The translations under genes and the position numbers were made by a program. Below are positions 4,933 to 8,087 of a stretch of DNA of 8,087 nucleotides, one piece after another. The stretch comes from DASUKL01 sp036278755 (GTDB taxonomy: Bacteria; Chloroflexota; Limnocylindria; Limnocylindrales; CSP1-4): the NCBI GenBank assembly GCA_036278755.1, contig DASUKL010000020.1, positions 1 to 8,087 of the forward strand, given 5' to 3'. The notes beneath the pieces were generated by a model that had not been told where the DNA came from, did no database searches, and worked only from the letters and a program-made list of their open reading frames with translations. Position 1 is the first letter of the stretch. Each line of letters opens with the position of its first letter.

Positions 4933-6948
4933 GTGGCAGGTCCCCAGTGGCCCATCTTCGGCCGTGACGTCGAGGGCGTCGCGTGGCGGCCTTCGCCCGA
5001 GACCGTGGCCCGCAGCCGCCTGGCCGCCCTGGTGCGCACCGCCGGCGAACAGGACCTCACGGGCCTCCAGCGCCACGCCGAGCGCGACCCGGCCTGGTTC
5101 TGGGGCCTGGCCGCGGATGACCTGGCCCTCCCCTGGCAGCGCCGGCCGCGCCAGGTCATGGACGCCAGCGACGGACCGGAGTGGACCCGCTGGTGGATCG
5201 GCGGCGCCTTCGACTACGCCGCCGCGTGTGTGGACCCCCGAGCGGCCTCGGCACCCGACGGCCCGGCCGTCGTCTGGGAGGGCGAGGAGGGGGCCGAACG
5301 CCGGCTGACGAACCTGGAGCTGAAGGCGGCCGTGGATCGGGCGGCCGGGATGCTGGCCGCCCATGGCGTGAAGCCCGGTGATCGGGTGGGCATCTTCCTG
5401 CCGATGCTGGCCGAGACGGTCGTGGCCGTCCTGGCCGTGGGCCGTCTGGGAGCCATCTACACCCCGATCTTCTCCGGCTATGCGGCGCCCGCCGTGGCCG
5501 CCCGCCTGCGCGACTGCGAGGCCTCCGTCCTCATCACCGCCGACGGCTTCCTGCGCCGCGGCCAGACCATCCCCCTCAAGCAGACCGCCGATGCGGCCGT
5601 GGCCGAGGCGCCCTCGATCCGCGAGGTCCTCGTCGTCCGCCGCCTGGGGACAAGGACCGACCGCTCGGCCACGACGGCCGACCCGCTGCCCTGGACCCCG
5701 GGCCGCGACACGTGGTGGGACGAGGCCCTCGCAGACCCCGCCGTACGCCCCCTGGACACGGCGCCGGAGCTCGACCCCGAGACGCCCTACATGATCATCT
5801 ACACCTCGGGCACGACCGGCCGACCCAAGGGTGCCGTCCACGTCCACGGCGGCTTTCCCCTCAAGGGTGCCCAGGACCTGGCCCACGACTTCGAACTGGG
5901 CCGCGGCGACGTCCTCTTCTGGTTCACTGACCTGGGCTGGATGATGGGCCCCTGGGCCATCTCCGGGGCGCTCCTCCTGGGCGCCACGTTGGTCCTCTAC
6001 GAGGGCGTCCCGGACCGGCCCGGCCCCGACCGCCTGTGGTCCATCGTGGAGCGCCACCGGGTCACCCACCTGGGCCTCTCCCCGACCCTCGTCCGCTCCC
6101 TCATGGCTCACGGCACGGAGCCCCTGGAGGGTCACGACCTCAGCTCGCTACGGGTCATCGGCTCTACCGGCGAGCCGTGGAACCCGGAGCCCTGGTGGTG
6201 GACCTTCCGGAACGTCGGCGGCGGGCGCGTGCCGATCGTCAACTACAGCGGCGGGACCGAGGTCAGCGGGGGCATCCTGGGCGGCAACCTCATCACGCCC
6301 CTCAAGCCCTGCTCCTTCGCCGGACCCAGCGTCGGCACGGCGGCCGATGTCATCGGGCCCGATGGATCGAGCCTCCGCGGTGCCGTCGGCGAGCTGGCCA
6401 TCCGGGCCCCCCTGCCCGGCTTGACCCGGGGCTTCTGGCAGGACCGCGAGCGGTACCTCGACGCCTACTGGCGGCGCGTGCCCGGCATCTGGGTCCACGG
6501 CGACTGGGCCCTCGTCGACGAGGACGGCTACTGGTACATCCAGGGCCGCAGCGACGACACGCTCAAGGTGGCCGGCAAGCGAGTCGGGCCGGCCGAGGTG
6601 GAATCGGCCGCGGTGGCCCATCCGGCCGTCCTCGAGGCCGCCGCGGTCGGCGTGCCGCACGAGGTCAAGGGCGAGGCCATCGTCGTCTTCTGCGTCCTGC
6701 GGCCCGGCACGAGGGACGATCCCGACCTGCGGGCGGATATCGGCCGGACGATCGTGAGCCACATGGGCAAAGCCCTCGCGCCGGAGGCCGTGGTCTGCGT
6801 GACGTCCCTGCCCAAGACGCGCTCGGGCAAGGTCATGCGCCGTGTGGCACGGGCGGCCTGGCTGGGTGCCGATCCGGGCGACCTTTCCTCGCTCGAGGAT
6901 CCGCTGGCGGTCGAGGCCATCCGGGTCCAGGCTCCGGCCCGACCTTAG
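4933..6948 (+). CDS. acetyl-CoA-synthetase-like AMP-forming acyl-CoA ligase
   Basis: This 671-residue enzyme should activate a carboxylic acid with ATP to an acyl-adenylate and then pass it to CoA. The order matches the Acs family. An Acs-type N-terminal domain (about 40-115) comes first, followed by the ATP loop YTSGTTGRPKG (290-300). GSTGEPWNPEPW lies at 410-421, HGDW at 522-525, the hinge region GRSDD at 538-542 and VAGKR at 546-550. The C-terminal PKTRSGK ends in Lys633, the adenylation Lys and usual acetylation site. The pocket is not that of a true acetate enzyme. By my alignment the acyl-limiting Trp (Trp414 in enteric Acs) is Gly440, in NYSGGTE where Acs has DTWWQTE. A larger or branched acid is therefore likely. 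The GTG start follows a TANNNT box by 6 nt. It heads a three-gene operon, and the next gene begins 4 nt after its stop. Confidence 0.93.
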   Translation: MAGPQWPIFGRDVEGVAWRPSPETVARSRLAALVRTAGEQDLTGLQRHAERDPAWFWGLAADDLALPWQRRPRQVMDASDGPEWTRWWIGGAFDYAAACVDPRAASAPDGPAVVWEGEEGAERRLTNLELKAAVDRAAGMLAAHGVKPGDRVGIFLPMLAETVVAVLAVGRLGAIYTPIFSGYAAPAVAARLRDCEASVLITADGFLRRGQTIPLKQTADAAVAEAPSIREVLVVRRLGTRTDRSATTADPLPWTPGRDTWWDEALADPAVRPLDTAPELDPETPYMIIYTSGTTGRPKGAVHVHGGFPLKGAQDLAHDFELGRGDVLFWFTDLGWMMGPWAISGALLLGATLVLYEGVPDRPGPDRLWSIVERHRVTHLGLSPTLVRSLMAHGTEPLEGHDLSSLRVIGSTGEPWNPEPWWWTFRNVGGGRVPIVNYSGGTEVSGGILGGNLITPLKPCSFAGPSVGTAADVIGPDGSSLRGAVGELAIRAPLPGLTRGFWQDRERYLDAYWRRVPGIWVHGDWALVDEDGYWYIQGRSDDTLKVAGKRVGPAEVESAAVAHPAVLEAAAVGVPHEVKGEAIVVFCVLRPGTRDDPDLRADIGRTIVSHMGKALAPEAVVCVTSLPKTRSGKVMRRVARAAWLGADPGDLSSLEDPLAVEAIRVQAPARP

Positions 6949-6952
6949 GGCC

Positions 6953-7867
6953 GTGGAGGCGGCATCGGTCGAGGGCTCAGGCTGGGGGTCGATCTCGGGT
7001 GCGCGGTCTTCCTCGGGCTCGGCAGGATACGCCCTCCTCGACACCGGGGGTGGACGTCGGCTGGAGCGGTTCGGGTCCTACGTCGTCGACCGCCCGGCTC
7101 CGGTGGCCGGCTGGCCGGTCCGGGCGCCCGAGCGCTGGCAGGAAGCCGGGGCTCGGTTCGAGCGAGCGCTCGGCTGGTCGATCGCCCGCCCGGCGCCGGA
7201 CCCTTGGCTGGTCGAACTGGAGGGGCTCGTCCTCGAGCTGCGGCTGACGGGCTCGGGGCAGGTGGGCGTGTTCCCCGAGCAGGCCCCGAACTGGCGCTGG
7301 ATCGCCGATCGGGTGGCCGGCCGGGTCACCGCAGGCGGTGCCGCCAACGTCCTCGACCTCTTCGCCTACACCGGCGGGGCGACGCTGGCCGCGGCCCGGG
7401 CCGGGGGCCAGGTGACGCACGTGGACGCGGTGCGCTCGGCGCTGACCTGGGCCCGGGCCGATGCCGCGGCGTCCGGCCTGGCCGAGGCGCCGATCCGCTG
7501 GATCCCCGACGAAGCCCTCCGCTTCGCCCGCCGCGAGCTCAGGCGGGGGCGGACGTACGACCTCATCGTGCTCGATCCCCCAAGCTACGGCCAGGGTCCG
7601 GGGGGCCAACGCTGGCGGCTGGCCGATCAGCTGCCCGAGCTGCTGGCCACCTGCGCCCGACTCCTGACGCCCGACCCGCTGGGCCTGCTCCTCAGCGCCC
7701 ACAGCGCCGGCCTGGGCCCCGATGACCTGACCGCCGCGGTCGTCGAGGCCATCGCGGACAGCCGCGCCGTCGGCGGTCGCGGCCCGGTCGAGGGGCTGCC
7801 GCTGGTCCTGGAAGCGGCCAGCGGCACGCGCCTGCCGCTCGGCGCCGCAGCACGCTGGACGCCGTGA
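6953..7867 (+). CDS. class I SAM-dependent methyltransferase, RlmI-like
   Basis: This 304-residue methyltransferase has a Rossmann fold. The SAM-binding motif VLDLFAYTGG lies at 133-142, an acidic ribose-binding Asp at 158 (HVDAVRSA), and DPPSY at 208-212. The layout resembles the COG1092/RlmI group of rRNA methyltransferases, including the lead-in YALLDTGGGRRLERFG (26-41). Two differences stand out. There is no N-terminal PUA domain. The motif that carries the catalytic Cys in RlmI (SCSGL type) here reads SAHSAGL (248-254), with Ser in the Cys position, so m5C chemistry is doubtful. RNA is the likely substrate, but the base is unknown. The GTG start follows the ligase stop by 4 nt, and the first 25 or so residues are low-complexity. 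The stop overlaps the next start as GTGA. Confidence 0.85.
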   Translation: MEAASVEGSGWGSISGARSSSGSAGYALLDTGGGRRLERFGSYVVDRPAPVAGWPVRAPERWQEAGARFERALGWSIARPAPDPWLVELEGLVLELRLTGSGQVGVFPEQAPNWRWIADRVAGRVTAGGAANVLDLFAYTGGATLAAARAGGQVTHVDAVRSALTWARADAAASGLAEAPIRWIPDEALRFARRELRRGRTYDLIVLDPPSYGQGPGGQRWRLADQLPELLATCARLLTPDPLGLLLSAHSAGLGPDDLTAAVVEAIADSRAVGGRGPVEGLPLVLEAASGTRLPLGAAARWTP

Positions 7868-8087
7868 ACAGAGCGGTGCGCGGCCGAGGGCCCAAGACGG
7901 ACCCCAAGCGGCGCTCCGGCGACGCCGGCCACGCCGGCCACGCTTACGACGCCGTCGTGACCAGCCTCCACAACCCCCGCCTCCGGGCCGCGGCCGCCCT
8001 CCGTGAGCGGCGGGCACGGACCAGGGAGGGCCGCTTCCTCGTGGACGGGACGCGAGAGATCGGCCGGGCACTGGACGCCGGATTCGC
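7864..8087 (+). CDS. TrmH/SpoU-family RNA 2'-O-methyltransferase, 5' part
   Basis: The frame opens at GTG 7864, overlaps the previous stop by GTGA, and runs off the window after 74 codons. A basic, low-complexity leader of about 30 residues is followed by VVTSLHNPRLRAAAALRERR (31-50), then TREGRFLVDGTREIGRALDAG (53-73). This is the typical N-terminal substrate-binding domain of TrmH/SpoU proteins, where the pattern reads roughly TSLxNPxIK...R...GxFLVEGxRE. The family transfers a methyl group from SAM to a ribose 2'-OH in tRNA or rRNA. The knotted catalytic domain lies outside the window, so activity cannot be judged. In-frame coding with matching codon use and the tight overlap put it in the same operon. 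Confidence 0.88.
   Translation, partial: MNRAVRGRGPKTDPKRRSGDAGHAGHAYDAVVTSLHNPRLRAAAALRERRARTREGRFLVDGTREIGRALDAGF

Noticed and set aside
4660..6135. 491-codon minus-strand open frame over the ligase gene
   Set aside because: It is a mirror of the acyl-CoA ligase coding sequence and is rich in Gly, Arg, His and Asp with no recognisable motif.

Overview
The window is very GC-rich throughout (roughly 70% or more by eye). Nearly every start codon I support is GTG, and codon third positions are almost all G or C. The long open frames opposite the real genes are a by-product of this composition. The mix of leaderless-type TANNNT promoters ending right at GTG starts, a sortase with a secretory signal, a lipoprotein and a DUF1015 protein fits a high-GC monoderm-like bacterium. 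I would guess an environmental Chloroflexota lineage or an actinobacterium, but the sequence alone cannot settle this.

Layout. (1) Minus strand, 2-78: tRNA-Glu(CTC) with an encoded CCA. (2) Minus strand, 209-2433/2439: a two-gene operon of a DUF1015 protein followed by an overlapping alpha/beta-hydrolase-fold gene. The hydrolase-fold protein has Gly where the nucleophile Ser should be. (3) Plus strand, 2469-2972: a small lipoprotein of unknown function, transcribed divergently from DUF1015 out of a very tight shared promoter. (4) 2973-3579: a non-coding, repeat-rich stretch. It has two 64-bp tandem units, then a compound module of 15-, 20- and 24/25-nt repeats. (5) Minus strand, 3580-4563: a secreted sortase-family transpeptidase on a Pro/Thr/Ser/Lys-rich stalk. 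(6) 4564-4932: a divergent intergenic region with a leaderless-type promoter at its right end. (7) Plus strand, 4933-8087: a compact operon of an acetyl-CoA-synthetase-like acyl-CoA ligase, a class I SAM-dependent methyltransferase of the RlmI-like type, and the 5' end of a TrmH/SpoU-family RNA 2'-O-methyltransferase cut by the window edge.

Working together: the hydrolase-fold gene and DUF1015 are probably translationally coupled. The ligase operon joins carboxylic-acid activation to two likely RNA-modifying enzymes by a 4-nt gap and a GTGA overlap. I see no defence, CRISPR, prophage or insertion-sequence system. The most unusual items are the nucleophile-less hydrolase, the rebuilt acyl pocket of the ligase, the shared promoter architecture (TANNNT followed by an identical ten bases including the GTG), and the intergenic repeat modules.
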